NCBI RefSeq assembly: GCF_003628505.1 | Contig: NZ_RBZP01000009.1 | Coordinates: 62,001-126,000, forward strand | Direction: 5' to 3' | Origin: Oceanobacillus halophilus | GTDB lineage: Bacteria > Bacillota > Bacilli > Bacillales > Amphibacillaceae | Length of the DNA: 64,000 nt | The notes under the pieces: generated by a model | Databases searched by the model: none | The model's input: only the letters and a program-made list of their open reading frames with translations | Told to the model about the DNA's origin: nothing | Shown: one piece after another, positions 51,894-60,383 of the stretch | Layout: each line of letters begins with the position of its first letter | Numbering within the stretch: position 1 is the first letter of the stretch | Position numbers and translations under genes: made by a program

Positions 51894-52906
51894 TTATTCC
51901 CACCTCCACTGGTGCGTGCTAGGTAAAGGAAAAACGGGACTCCAATGATCGAAGTGATAGCACCAACTGGTGTCTCAAATGGTGCATTAATTAATCTGGA
52001 AACAACATCAGATAGTACGAGTAATAGTGCACCAAATAGGGCCGATGATGGAATAATCCACTTGTAGTCTGTCCCCATAATAAATCGAGTAATATGGGGA
52101 ACGATAAGTCCGACAAAACCAATTGCACCAGCAACGGAGACAGCTCCACCAGTTAGAACCAAAATAGAAATGATACCTAGAACTTTTATTAGTAAATTGT
52201 TTTGCCCTAAGTTGGTAGCCATATCTTCACCTAAACTTAGAACAGTTATTGATTTAGCAAGAAATAGGGCAATCGTAAGTCCAATGATACCTGAAATCAA
52301 TAGAATCTGAACAGACTTCCAGTTTGTACCCGATAGTCCACCAGCAAGCCAAAATCCCATCTCTTTTTCCAATTGAAAGTGCAAGGAAAAGATAGAAGAT
52401 ATGGAGCGCAGCATAGTAGCAATTGCTACCCCCGCTAATGCAAGTTTAATAGGGGTAAGGCCCCCAGCAGAGAACGAACCAATAGTAAAGATGAGTGCTA
52501 CGGCCAAACCAGCGCCAATAAAGGAGGCAATCGTTAATCCAAAGTTAGACACAGTTGGAAAAAAAGCAAGCATGATGACTAAAGCAAAAGCTGCACCATC
52601 TGTTACCCCCATGATAGAAGGTGATGCAAGGGGATTTCGGGTCATTCCTTGCATAAGTGCTCCAGATACTGAAAGAAACGCCCCAATTAAAGCTGCTGAG
52701 ACGGCCCGGGGCAAGCGTAATTGTTGGACGACTTGATGGGAAGTTACTTCCGCATCATAAGAAAAAATAGCCTGCCATACTGTCTTGACAGGAATATCTG
52801 TTGTTCCAAAAGAAATAGACACAGAAATGGCAACAATAAGTGTAAGTAATGTTCCAATATTGATGACTGTTTTTAGTAAATTTGAATGTTTAATGATGGA
52901 TAGCAT
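51890..52906 (-). CDS. FecCD-family siderophore permease (first subunit)
   Basis: In this 338-residue polytopic protein, QLRLPRAVSAALIGAFLSVSGALMQG near residue 65, LASPSIMGVTDGAAF and the coupling loop GLIVPHITRFIMG are the FecCD landmarks. It is the first gene of the minus-strand operon permease-permease-reductase. It is divergent from the binding protein across a shared region with a Fur box. Schizokinen/arthrobactin-type carriers (YfiZ/YfhA) are the nearest match I can recall. Confidence 0.9.
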   Translation of the reverse strand: MLSIIKHSNLLKTVINIGTLLTLIVAISVSISFGTTDIPVKTVWQAIFSYDAEVTSHQVVQQLRLPRAVSAALIGAFLSVSGALMQGMTRNPLASPSIMGVTDGAAFALVIMLAFFPTVSNFGLTIASFIGAGLAVALIFTIGSFSAGGLTPIKLALAGVAIATMLRSISSIFSLHFQLEKEMGFWLAGGLSGTNWKSVQILLISGIIGLTIALFLAKSITVLSLGEDMATNLGQNNLLIKVLGIISILVLTGGAVSVAGAIGFVGLIVPHITRFIMGTDYKWIIPSSALFGALLLVLSDVVSRLINAPFETPVGAITSIIGVPFFLYLARTSGGGNK

Positions 52907-52951
52907 TATTTTTCCCCTATTTGTTTCTTTAAATGATGTATGTATTTTAGA

Positions 52952-52984
52952 TTGACTTTATAAATGAAAATGATTATCATTATC
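52952..52984. promoter_or_regulatory. Fur box over the divergent siderophore promoters
   Basis: GAAAATGATTATCATTATC (52966-52984) matches the 19-bp Fur consensus GATAATGATAATCATTATC at 16 of 19. It covers the spacer and -10 of TTGACT (52952-52957), 17 bp, TATCAT (52975-52980), serving the binding protein gene. Being palindromic, it can also close the minus-strand promoter. Confidence 0.9.
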
Positions 52985-53012
52985 GTAAATTGTACCATAA
53001 AGGAGATATAAT

Positions 53013-53981
53013 ATGAATCGAAATTACATCATTCGACAAGTTTTTCTCATGCTAGTTATTAGTTTACTTTTTGTTCTTGCCGCTTGTGGAAATCAGGATA
53101 ATAATGAGTCCTCCTCTGAAACAGAAACAGAAGATACTGCAGAATCTTCCGAAGTTGTGCTTGATTCAGCGATGGGGGAGGTTACAATCCCAACTGGTGC
53201 TGAAAAAGTTCTTGCTTCTTTTCATGAAGATGCCCTGCTTTCATTAGGTGTCACACCGGTTGCAAAATGGGCTATAGGTGAAACGGTTCAATACCACTTA
53301 GAGTCAGAGTTACAGGATGTCCCATCTATTGAATGGAATCTTCCTTTAGAGCAGGTTCTTAGCTATGCCCCCGATCTTATTATTCTAGAAAGCAGTATGG
53401 ACAGCTATGAAGGTACATATGAAGATTATAGCAAAATTGCCCCTACCTATGTAATGACAGAAGAAACTACTGCTGATTGGCGTAAGCAAATAGAAGTATT
53501 TGGTAAACTACTTGGCAAAGAAGAAGAGGCCGAGCAAGCATTAAGTGATTATGAAGAAAAAATCACGAATGCTAGGGAGCAATTGGAAGAAGCGATAGGG
53601 GACGAAACTATAGCAGCTATATGGGCAGTGGGCAATGAATTCTTTTTATTTGAGAAAAATCGCCACAGTGCAGAAATGCTGTATTCTGAGTTAGGATTAA
53701 ACTACCCATCGCTTGTTGAGGAATTAGGAGAATCTGTAGCACAATGGAATCCCATTTCGATTGAGAAACTTTCCGAATTAGATGCAGACCATGTGTTTTT
53801 ACTCGCAGAAGAAGGGGAACAAGGATTGGAAACATTAGAAAATAGTACGGTATGGCAAGGCATCCCTGCAGCTGAAAATGGAAACGTATATATCCTTCAT
53901 AGTCCAAGTCATTGGACAAATAAAGGACTTATTGCTTCCGAACAAACGATTGAAGATGTTTTGAGTACACTTGTTAAATAA
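53013..53981 (+). CDS. Siderophore-binding lipoprotein
   Basis: In this 322-residue protein, the signal peptide ends in a lipobox LAACGN (Cys 25), followed by a Ser/Glu/Thr-rich linker to about residue 45. The rest is the two-lobed FecB/periplasmic-binding fold: EKVLASFHEDALLSLGVTPV, LPLEQVLSYAPDLIIL and ISIEKLSELDADHVFLL. It is anchored outside the membrane and delivers ferric siderophore to the FecCD pair. AAAGGAGAT precedes ATG 53013. Confidence 0.92.
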   Translation: MNRNYIIRQVFLMLVISLLFVLAACGNQDNNESSSETETEDTAESSEVVLDSAMGEVTIPTGAEKVLASFHEDALLSLGVTPVAKWAIGETVQYHLESELQDVPSIEWNLPLEQVLSYAPDLIILESSMDSYEGTYEDYSKIAPTYVMTEETTADWRKQIEVFGKLLGKEEEAEQALSDYEEKITNAREQLEEAIGDETIAAIWAVGNEFFLFEKNRHSAEMLYSELGLNYPSLVEELGESVAQWNPISIEKLSELDADHVFLLAEEGEQGLETLENSTVWQGIPAAENGNVYILHSPSHWTNKGLIASEQTIEDVLSTLVK

Positions 53982-54059
53982 AAAGAATTGTTGTTTTTTA
54001 CAGGATAATAGTAAGTCGGAACTTGTATAGACTACTGATAAATTTAATTAAATATACTG

Positions 54060-54150
54060 CTTTATCACCGCTACGGAAAGCGTAGTGTATTTCCGTAGCG
54101 GATATAAAGCACCATCCTTAATTAAGTATTTCTTAATTAAATAAATATCG
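54060..54150 (+). repeat. Mosaic intergenic repeat, short copy S2
   Basis: CGCTACGGAAA and TTTCCGTAGCG form a perfect palindrome around GCGTAGTGTA (54069-54101). Fragments AAGCACCATCCTTAATTAAG resemble the right end of the long copies. It is intergenic, downstream of the binding protein gene. Confidence 0.78.
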
Positions 54151-54198
54151 TTTTTATCAACAGCGATGATTAAAAAGCGACAAGAGTTACCAACAGTT

Positions 54199-54236
54199 AC
54201 GAAAAGCCGTCTCATTATCGAGGCGGCTTTTCGTAT
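54199..54236 (+). terminator. Hairpin, probable terminator
   Basis: A 15-bp stem ACGAAAAGCCGTCTC / GAGGCGGCTTTTCGT lacks a long T-tail but contains TTTT in its right arm. Confidence 0.6.
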
Positions 54237-54327
54237 GAAAGTATAGGAATTGAATCCATTATTTTTTACTTTCAGATAAAACGGTTACAAATGCTGAAGT
54301 ACAAGGCAGGATATGATTTTTTTAATT

Positions 54328-54346
54328 GAAAATTGTTATCATTGAC
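54328..54346. promoter_or_regulatory. Probable Fur box upstream of the ATPase gene
   Basis: GAAAATTGTTATCATTGAC matches the Fur 19-mer at about 12-13 positions, with the central TTATCATT preserved. It lies about 100 bp before the siderophore ATPase gene. Confidence 0.65.
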
Positions 54347-54445
54347 TAATAGATAAAAAGCAAATACAATAAAGTTAAACATGTCGGAAAGAATTGGTTC
54401 ATATATTGTTATAGACGTACGTTAACTTTAGGGGGGATGATTCTT

Positions 54446-55273
54446 ATGCAGACAATATCAGCAAACGATTTAACGTTAGCGTATGGGGAAAATTTAATCA
54501 TTGATGATGTCGATTTAGTTATTCCTAATGGTGAAATTACGGTGTTAATTGGTGCTAATGGCTGCGGGAAGTCCACCCTATTACGATCTTTAGCTCGTCT
54601 GATGAAACCAAAAGAAGGAAACATCGTTTTAAATGGGCAAGATATTGCAAAAATGAAAACGAAAGAAGTAGCAAAAAAACTGGCGATTTTACCTCAAAGT
54701 CCAATTACTCCAGAAGGCTTGACTGTAAATGAATTAGTTAATCAAGGAAGACATCCATACAGAGGTTTTACTAAGAAGTGGTCAAAAGAAGATGATGAAG
54801 CTGTTTATAAAGCACTTGAATTAACCAACTTACTTCCATTAAAAGATAGATTGGTGGATTCACTATCTGGTGGTCAGCGACAGCGTGCTTGGATTGCTTT
54901 AACATTGGCACAGGAAACAGAGATTATCTTATTAGATGAACCGACTACCTATTTAGATATGACACATCAAATAGATGTTTTGGATTTATTGTTTGAATTA
55001 AATGAAAAAGATGGACGTACAATTGTTATGGTGCTGCATGATTTGAATTTAGCAAGCAGGTATGCGCAAAATATCGTAGCTGTTAAAGACAAGAAAATCT
55101 TTGCACAAGGGAAACCAGAAGATATCATTACGAGTGAATTAGTTCATGAAGTTTTTGAAATGAAATGCAGTGTTGCTTGTGATCCATTATTTGGAACTCC
55201 TATGTGTATCCCATATGGAAAAGGACGTTGTGTGTATAATCAAATGGGTAACTCACTTACATCTGGACTCTAA
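54446..55273 (+). CDS. Siderophore ABC transporter ATPase (YusV/FecE type)
   Basis: The protein has 275 residues. Walker A GANGCGKSTLL is at about 36-46, the Q-loop ILPQSP near 84, the signature LSGGQRQRAWIAL near 137, Walker B IILLDEPTTYLDM near 158 and the switch His in VMVLHDLN. It powers the FecCD permeases. The C-terminus adds a Cys-containing tail (MKCSVACDPLFGTPMC, GKGRC) beyond the usual domain. ATG 54446 is chosen for AGGGGGG upstream. It has a separate promoter with a Fur-like box. Confidence 0.9.
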   Translation: MQTISANDLTLAYGENLIIDDVDLVIPNGEITVLIGANGCGKSTLLRSLARLMKPKEGNIVLNGQDIAKMKTKEVAKKLAILPQSPITPEGLTVNELVNQGRHPYRGFTKKWSKEDDEAVYKALELTNLLPLKDRLVDSLSGGQRQRAWIALTLAQETEIILLDEPTTYLDMTHQIDVLDLLFELNEKDGRTIVMVLHDLNLASRYAQNIVAVKDKKIFAQGKPEDIITSELVHEVFEMKCSVACDPLFGTPMCIPYGKGRCVYNQMGNSLTSGL

Positions 55274-55385
55274 ATTAGAATAAAGTGTTATTCCCCCATT
55301 ACTATCCAGTGATGGGGGATTCGTGTTTTACATAGGTATACTACTTGATATGATTGGAATAGGGGAGAAAGGAGCTTGTTTCAAA

Positions 55386-56141
55386 TTGATATTAAACTGT
55401 GATACACAATATATGAAAAGGGTTCTTTTAAAAACGGAGCGCATTTCTTCATATGCCAAGTTTCCGCTTAACTTATCTGTAATAAAAAATTTTAAAGAAC
55501 TAATCCTTCATCCCAATGTTACTTATATCGTTGGAGAGAATGGTATGGGAAAATCGACATTGCTTGAAGGAATCGCTATAGGGCTTGGATTTAACCCAGA
55601 AGGTGGAACACTTAATTATAATTTTTCCAGTTATGATTCGCATTCAAACTTAGATGAGTATTTACGAATAGCCAAAGGACCGTATAAGCCTGACAATAGC
55701 TTCTTCTTTCGTGCGGAAACCTTTTATAATGTAGCTTCTTATGTTGAAGATTTAGATAGAATTCCTAAGGCAGGACCAAAAATTGTCGATTCCTTTGGAG
55801 GAAGATCCCTTCATGAGCAGTCACATGGTGAATCATTTTTCGCTGCCTTTATGCATCGGTTTGAAGGAAATGGATTATATATTTTGGATGAACCAGAAGC
55901 AGCTTTGTCACCAATTAGGCAAATGTCGCTACTGAGCAGGATTCACGAACTGGTGAATCAAGGATGTCAATTTATTATTTCCACTCATTCACCGATTATT
56001 ATGGCTTATCCCGCTGCGAAGATCATTCAGCTTACGGAAGAGGGGATGGAAGAGACAAGATTGGAAGACACGGACCATTATGCTGTAATGAAACAGTTTT
56101 TTGATAATAGAGGGCGGTTGCTGTATCATCTATTTGAATGA
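55386..56141 (+). CDS. AAA-family (SMC/RecF-like) ATPase
   Basis: In this protein of about 251 residues, Walker A is YIVGENGMGKSTLLEGIA, Walker B LYILDEPEAALSP, and HGESFFAAFMHRF resembles a shortened ABC signature. The layout is that of small single-domain AAA_21/AAA_23 ATPases related to RecF/SbcC heads. The role is unknown; no partner nuclease or toxin gene adjoins. TTG 55386 fits GGGGAGAAAGGAG at wide spacing; ATG 55413 has no ribosome site. It is not part of the siderophore transport set. Confidence 0.75.
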   Translation: MILNCDTQYMKRVLLKTERISSYAKFPLNLSVIKNFKELILHPNVTYIVGENGMGKSTLLEGIAIGLGFNPEGGTLNYNFSSYDSHSNLDEYLRIAKGPYKPDNSFFFRAETFYNVASYVEDLDRIPKAGPKIVDSFGGRSLHEQSHGESFFAAFMHRFEGNGLYILDEPEAALSPIRQMSLLSRIHELVNQGCQFIISTHSPIIMAYPAAKIIQLTEEGMEETRLEDTDHYAVMKQFFDNRGRLLYHLFE

Positions 56142-56248
56142 AGTTTCAGACCTCTTTTATAACTTTCTTCATGAAAACCAGTCATTCACTGATTTTGAGT
56201 TTATTCGAGAATAGTGGTGTAATCTTAGAAATTACAGGTATAGAATGG

Positions 56249-56284
56249 AAAGCTAGCAATGCATTCAACGCTTGCTAGCTTTTA
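56249..56284. terminator. Bidirectional terminator
   Basis: The stem AAAGCTAGCAA / TTGCTAGCTTT follows the ATPase gene. Confidence 0.85.
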
Positions 56285-56302
56285 TAATATTTATCCATCC
56301 GG

Positions 56303-56452
56303 TCAATATTCAATTTCTTCAAAGTCTTGTGGTTCTATTGTGGGCTGTCTTTGACTTAATTCTTTGTTGTTCTTAATTTCATCATTTATTTCCTGGTAAG
56401 ATTTCACCTTTTTTGGTCGTTTTTTTGAACCATTATTGTTGTTATTACTCAT
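56303..56452 (-). CDS. Small basic/acidic hypothetical protein (49 aa)
   Basis: AAAGGA precedes ATG 56452 (another in-frame ATG at 56461). The product is polar: an Asn-rich start, a basic patch GSKKRPKKVKSYQEI, and an acidic end DFEEIEY. I do not recognise it. It lies 28 bp downstream of ywbE on the same strand and is likely cotranscribed. Confidence 0.5.
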   Translation of the reverse strand: MSNNNNNGSKKRPKKVKSYQEINDEIKNNKELSQRQPTIEPQDFEEIEY

Positions 56453-56480
56453 GCTGCTCATCCTTTCCTTTCAATCCTGG

Positions 56481-56675
56481 CTAGTTTATAATTTCTTTCA
56501 CCCGACCAACAATTCCATTATCTAGCATAACTTTTATGCCATGGGGGTGTGTGGTGGAATTGGTTAATATTTTCGATACGACACCTTCTGTTAATTTTCC
56601 AGATCGCTGGTCTTGCTTTTGTACGATTCTTACTTTGAGTCCTGGATTTATATTTTCTCTTTTTGTACCAGACAA
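56481..56675 (-). CDS. ywbE: YwbE family protein
   Basis: This 64-residue protein has the YwbE pattern REN.NPGLKVRIVQKQDQRSGKLTEG then TNSTTHPHGIKVMLDNG.VGRVKEI, a small SH3-like beta barrel. Function unknown. The start is TTG 56675 after GAGGTG. Confidence 0.9.
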   Translation of the reverse strand: MSGTKRENINPGLKVRIVQKQDQRSGKLTEGVVSKILTNSTTHPHGIKVMLDNGIVGRVKEIIN

Positions 56676-56697
56676 TTACTTGAACACCTCAATTATT

Positions 56698-56970
56698 TTA
56701 TTCTTCTTCCTCTTCTATAATTGCATCAAAGGCTTCCGACACTTTTTCAAATTCTTCGTCCGACTCTATGGCTGATAGGTCACCATCTTCATCAATTTTC
56801 AGGAAAAAGATATCAATGTCATCTTCGCTATCATCTTGTATATCTTCGGTAAAACTTACCCCGACATAATCGATGTTTTCTATGGTAACTTTTGCTAACA
56901 CTTCTACCGCTTGTTCTTCTTCTGCTTCGTCAACAATAGTAAAAACTTCACCAACTTTAATTTCCTCCAT
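56698..56970 (-). CDS. DUF1292 (YrzB-type) acidic protein
   Basis: The protein has 90 residues, of which about one third are Asp or Glu. It carries the DUF1292 layout (EVFTIVDEAEEE, then IDIFFLKIDEDGDL) and ends in a run of Glu. Function unknown. GAAGGAGG precedes ATG 56970. It begins the minus-strand group DUF1292-ywbE-small protein. Confidence 0.82.
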   Translation of the reverse strand: MEEIKVGEVFTIVDEAEEEQAVEVLAKVTIENIDYVGVSFTEDIQDDSEDDIDIFFLKIDEDGDLSAIESDEEFEKVSEAFDAIIEEEEE

Positions 56971-57101
56971 TACTAAAAACCTCCTTCAATTCGTGCTGGA
57001 TGTATTGGTAGTTTCTAGTCTTAATGTTGCCATATTAGGTGAAAATAATCCATTACCTGAATAATATCTGTTAAGTGTAACTGGGAGATAGGGAACTGTC
57101 T

Positions 57102-57746
57102 CTATTTTACACGCCTTAGTCCGCCAACCAATAGGGTTATCATGGTTACGAATATTAGTAATGTTAGATTAGAAATTCCAGTTGCTTCAAAAAAAGGGTG
57201 GACTCTTTCTTCCTTTAAAATCATTTCGCCACCAGTCCATGCAAGCAGTCCTGCTCCGATAAAAATAATGACAGGATATTTTTGCATTAGTTTTAGAATT
57301 AATTCGCTTGCAGTAAGGATAATCGGGATACTTAGAATGATACCTGCCATAATTAGAAGCAGATTGCTGTTGGCAACTGCTGCGATGGCTAGTACATTAT
57401 CTAAACTCATAATGACGTCAGCAAATATAATAATGGAGATAGCCTCTTGTATAGACTCACCACTTTTAATATTATCTGTCTCTTGCTTATCCACTAATAG
57501 CTTATAAGAAATAAAGATTAAAAGTATTCCGCCAATCAGCTGAATATATGGCATTTCTAAAAGATTAATCAACAGAATAACGAACAGTATTCGTAGTGCA
57601 ATCGCTCCTAATGTGCCCCATTGAATGGCCTTCCACTGAATATCTTTTGGCAAATTTCTGCTTGCCATCGCGATTACAAGGGCATTATCCCCACTCAATA
57701 GTATATTGATAAGAAGTATTTCCAGTATAGGTTGAATAAAATCCAA
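57102..57746 (-). CDS. TerC-family membrane protein (YjbE type)
   Basis: This 214-residue protein has about 7 membrane spans in two halves, each with an acidic metal motif: LLSGDNALVIAMA in the first and VIMSLDNVLAIAA in the second. TerC proteins such as YkoY (MeeY) and YceF (MeeF) in B. subtilis export Mn2+ to metalate secreted enzymes, and YjbE is a relative. The start is TTG 57746 after AAGGAGTGA. I searched the leader for the Mn-sensing yybP-ykoY motif and did not find it. Confidence 0.85.
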   Translation of the reverse strand: MDFIQPILEILLINILLSGDNALVIAMASRNLPKDIQWKAIQWGTLGAIALRILFVILLINLLEMPYIQLIGGILLIFISYKLLVDKQETDNIKSGESIQEAISIIIFADVIMSLDNVLAIAAVANSNLLLIMAGIILSIPIILTASELILKLMQKYPVIIFIGAGLLAWTGGEMILKEERVHPFFEATGISNLTLLIFVTMITLLVGGLRRVK

Positions 57747-58301
57747 TGAATGTCACTCCTTACTTGGTGTGATGTTTGGGTGTATGTTTATTTGCCTCAG
57801 GGTTTGTCTATATCTGCTCTAGTCGTGATATACCGCTAGTTTTCTTTGATTTCGTATCTGTTTTGATTGATATACCTGCCCAAAAGTGCTAATGTTCAAA
57901 CAATTCTATCTCATCTTTCCCGCAGAAAGCCAGAGTGGGTAAACGCACCAATCATCCATTTCAAGCTATGTCGCACTTTCTATCAGCTATGACGCAACAA
58001 AACTTAATAATGGTTGTCCAAGGAGTCTCTTTTTTCATTGTTATGAGAATAGCAAGATGATAAGTACACTTTTTTCTAATACTGAGGTGACATATCAGTT
58101 CTGCTGTTTGTGCTAAATTCTGTCTTCTTTAAGTAGGGAAAGTCTAAATTTTATGCAATTGCTAGAGCGAATAGAACCTATTAATCTAAATATCTTTCAT
58201 TTGTAATTTGCGACATAAACTCTTAAACAGGCTGTAACCACAGATAGGGGGTACCCGTGTTACGATTGGCTTGTCAATAAGAAAAAAGGGGAGATTACAT
58301 A
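57747..58301. other. 555-bp intergenic region with a GTCATAGCT/GACATAGCT repeat
   Basis: There are no genes here. On the minus strand GTCATAGCTGATAGAAAGTG is followed by CGACATAGCTTGAAATGG, two versions of one short unit, then TTTACCCACTCTGGCTTTC and TGCGGGAAAG (57920-58010). The rest is AT-rich and should hold divergent promoters for terC and the LysM gene. Confidence 0.6.
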
Positions 58302-59162
58302 ATGAAAAAATTGTTCACTGCAATTTTAGTAATAATCTTGACAAGTATTTTTGCAACTACTGTATCCGCAGAAGATTACGAGGTGCAAAAGGGAGACACC
58401 CTTTGGAATATAGCGAAAGACAATGATACTACTGTGGAAACGTTGATGGAGATAAATGGGCTGAGCTCTTCTTTAATTTTTCCAAAACAGGTATTGAAGA
58501 TAGACGAAAGAGAAGTGGAATATTATGTTGTCGAGCAGGGAGATACATTAAATAAAATCAGTGAAGCCTATGGTGACTCTGTTTCTGTTCCTAACTTAAG
58601 AGCTTGGAATGACCTCACTTCTGATTTAATTATGGTTGGGCAGGAGTTGGTAGTAAATGGACCGGAAAATGCAGTAGCATATAAAAGTGTAGAGCAAAAA
58701 GTAGAATCAGACGAGAAGCTATCTGAAAAGACTACTGTTGTTGCTTCTGCTAGCACGAAAGAAGAAAGCTCAACGAAGGAAGAAAGTAAATCTGACGTGG
58801 AAAGTAACTCAAAAGTAGAAAGTAAATCAACAGAGGGGGAAGCACCCGATAAACAGGAAACAAAACCTGAAGGCAAAACATTTTCTATGGAAGCAACTGC
58901 ATATACAGCATACTGCACGGGGTGTTCAGGGATCACTGCAACAGGTATAAATTTGAAAGAAGATCCTAATGCCAAAGTTATTGCTGTCGATCCAAACGTT
59001 ATTCCACTTGGTTCAAAAGTTCATGTAGAAGGCTATGGTTATGCGGTTGCTGGTGATACAGGCGGCGCTATCAATGGGAATAGGATAGATGTCCATTTGC
59101 CTACCAAAGATCAAGCCTACAGCTGGGGCAGAAGGGTAGTCGAAGTTACTGTTGTAGAGTGA
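58302..59162 (+). CDS. Cell-wall protein with two LysM domains and a 3D domain (YocH-like)
   Basis: In this 286-residue protein, a signal peptide (cleavage after TVSA, about residue 23) leads to two LysM domains (YEVQKGDTLWNIAKDND and YYVVEQGDTLNKISEAYG). A Ser/Glu/Lys-rich linker (about 130-195) follows, then a 3D domain with the three Asp residues (AVDPNVIPLG, AGDTGGAI, RIDVHL). LysM binds peptidoglycan and 3D domains are related to lytic transglycosylase barrels. It is secreted to the wall. Length and order match B. subtilis YocH, a WalR-controlled autolysin. AAGGGGAG precedes ATG 58302. Confidence 0.9.
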   Translation: MKKLFTAILVIILTSIFATTVSAEDYEVQKGDTLWNIAKDNDTTVETLMEINGLSSSLIFPKQVLKIDEREVEYYVVEQGDTLNKISEAYGDSVSVPNLRAWNDLTSDLIMVGQELVVNGPENAVAYKSVEQKVESDEKLSEKTTVVASASTKEESSTKEESKSDVESNSKVESKSTEGEAPDKQETKPEGKTFSMEATAYTAYCTGCSGITATGINLKEDPNAKVIAVDPNVIPLGSKVHVEGYGYAVAGDTGGAINGNRIDVHLPTKDQAYSWGRRVVEVTVVE

Positions 59163-59222
59163 TTGAGTAAACGGTAGGCTAGTAGTTGTATTATATAAAT
59201 AGTAAAGTGAATAACTATATAG

Positions 59223-59260
59223 GGTGCGATTCTTCAAAGAGAAGGTCGCATTTTTTTTAA
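59223..59260 (+). terminator. Terminator of the LysM-3D gene
   Basis: TGCGATTCTT / AGAAGGTCGCA followed by eight T residues. Confidence 0.9.
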
Positions 59261-59303
59261 TAGATAAGAAAGTATATAATTTTCTACTTACCAAGTTAGA
59301 ATT

Positions 59304-59349
59304 TTGGATTGGAGAAAATCGGCTATTTCGCCGATTTCCTCCAATCCAA
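59304..59349. repeat. Long inverted repeat (20-bp stem)
   Basis: TTGGATTGGAGAAAATCGGC and GCCGATTTCCTCCAATCCAA pair over 20 bp with one mismatch around a 6-nt loop. No T-tail follows, so it is not a normal terminator. Confidence 0.85.
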
Positions 59350-59384
59350 CTTCTGACCTCTGGATAGCCGAGTTTTTCTTAAGG

Positions 59385-59970
59385 AACTTTTCGTATAGTT
59401 TTGTTGCTTCTTGAAGTTTTACAGTTGATAGAAATTCCTGATTTATTTAATTCAGAATAATTAGCTCTCTCTTTCACTTATGAATGTTTTCTGCTGGCAT
59501 TCGCTCCGACACAATACTTGCGGTTCGTGGGCACGGCCTCAGCCTCCTCGGAAGAAAAACACTTCCTGCTCAGGTCTGGACACGTGCTATTCCCACAGGA
59601 CAAGGAAGGCTTCGTTAGCATTACATCGCACGAAGAAAATTGGTTTTTATTTTCGAGGAGTCTCCGTATTCTGCCTCCGCCGCTATGATATACTCTCTAG
59701 ATATTTTTAAAGCTATAGTCTATAAAGTCGCGTTTGGGGCAATTGTTCCTCGTAAAATAGAATTATTCTAGTTAAAATCAAGTAGAGCAGAAATTTAGCG
59801 AAGGAAATACACGGAGACTCCTGCGGGAAGAAGAGCATCGGTGAGACTACGTAGTGCGACAGCACGAAGGAGGCTCACCAGCTCCCCGCGGAAAGCGGAG
59901 TGTATTTCCGTAGCGGAGAGAGCAGTATTCTGAATTAAAGATATTAGGACTCTATACAAAATGTAAAGTA
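59385..59970 (+). repeat. Mosaic intergenic repeat, long copy LR3 (about 580 bp)
   Basis: It opens CTTTTCGTATAGTTTTG..CAGTTGATAGAAATTCC and ends GCAGTATTCTGAATTAAAG, then CTCTATACAAAATG, as LR1 does. Internal modules include CACGGCCTCAGCCTCCTCGG, CAGGACAAGGAAGGCTTCG, GCATTACATCGCACGAAG, the inverted GGAAATACACGGAGACTCC, GCGGGAAGAAGAGCATCGG and the CCGCGG core (59886-59915). No coding frame is credible. Confidence 0.85.
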
Positions 59971-60072
59971 AAGTTAAAAGCAACAATCTTTAAAAAAAGA
60001 GCCTTTGTTAAAGAAAAACCTTAAGTCTTTAAAAAATTTAGAATAATAAGAAGAAGTGGTGACACAAAAAGT

Positions 60073-60249
60073 ATGGTATTTGTGTGTCAAAATAAAACTA
60101 TAAATAATGAAGCAAAAATGGAGAAACTCGAACAGTAAATCCTGAAAATGGATTAGGAGCTTGACTTAGAAAGTTTACAGGAACTATTTTAAAGAAAAGG
60201 AACATCTAGTGAAACATTGGGAAAAGCTTTTGAACGAATAGGGTATTAA
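60073..60249 (+). pseudogene. Probable remnant of a small gene with three internal stop codons
   Basis: One frame reads like protein across three stops: MVFVCQNKTINNEAKMEKL.. then stop 60136, ILKMD stop 60154, ELDLESLQELF stop 60190, RKGTSSETLGKAFERIGY and a final stop 60247. The stops (TAA, TAG, TAA) could come from CAA/CAG. It lies directly downstream of repeat LR3 and is followed by a good terminator. I do not recognise the protein. Chance is not excluded. Confidence 0.4.
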
Positions 60250-60255
60250 TTATAT

Positions 60256-60297
60256 GTGCCAGTCTTACTTTTAAAAAGTGTGACTGGTACTTTTTAA
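60256..60297 (+). terminator. Strong terminator after the gene remnant
   Basis: GTGCCAGTCTTACTTTT / AAAAAGTGTGACTGGTAC followed by T residues. Confidence 0.85.
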
Positions 60298-60383
60298 TTG
60301 TCAAGTAGTTTAAATAGTGGGAATATAATAAATATAGAGTATGGAACTGGGTAGTATCCATAAATATATTGGAGGGAAGGAAT

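Noticed and set aside
57747-58301. Mn (yybP-ykoY) riboswitch before terC or c-di-AMP (ydaO) riboswitch before the LysM gene
   Set aside because: I looked for the conserved cores of both. GGGGGTACCC at 58247 resembles part of ydaO, but the rest of the motif and enough length before the start codon are missing.
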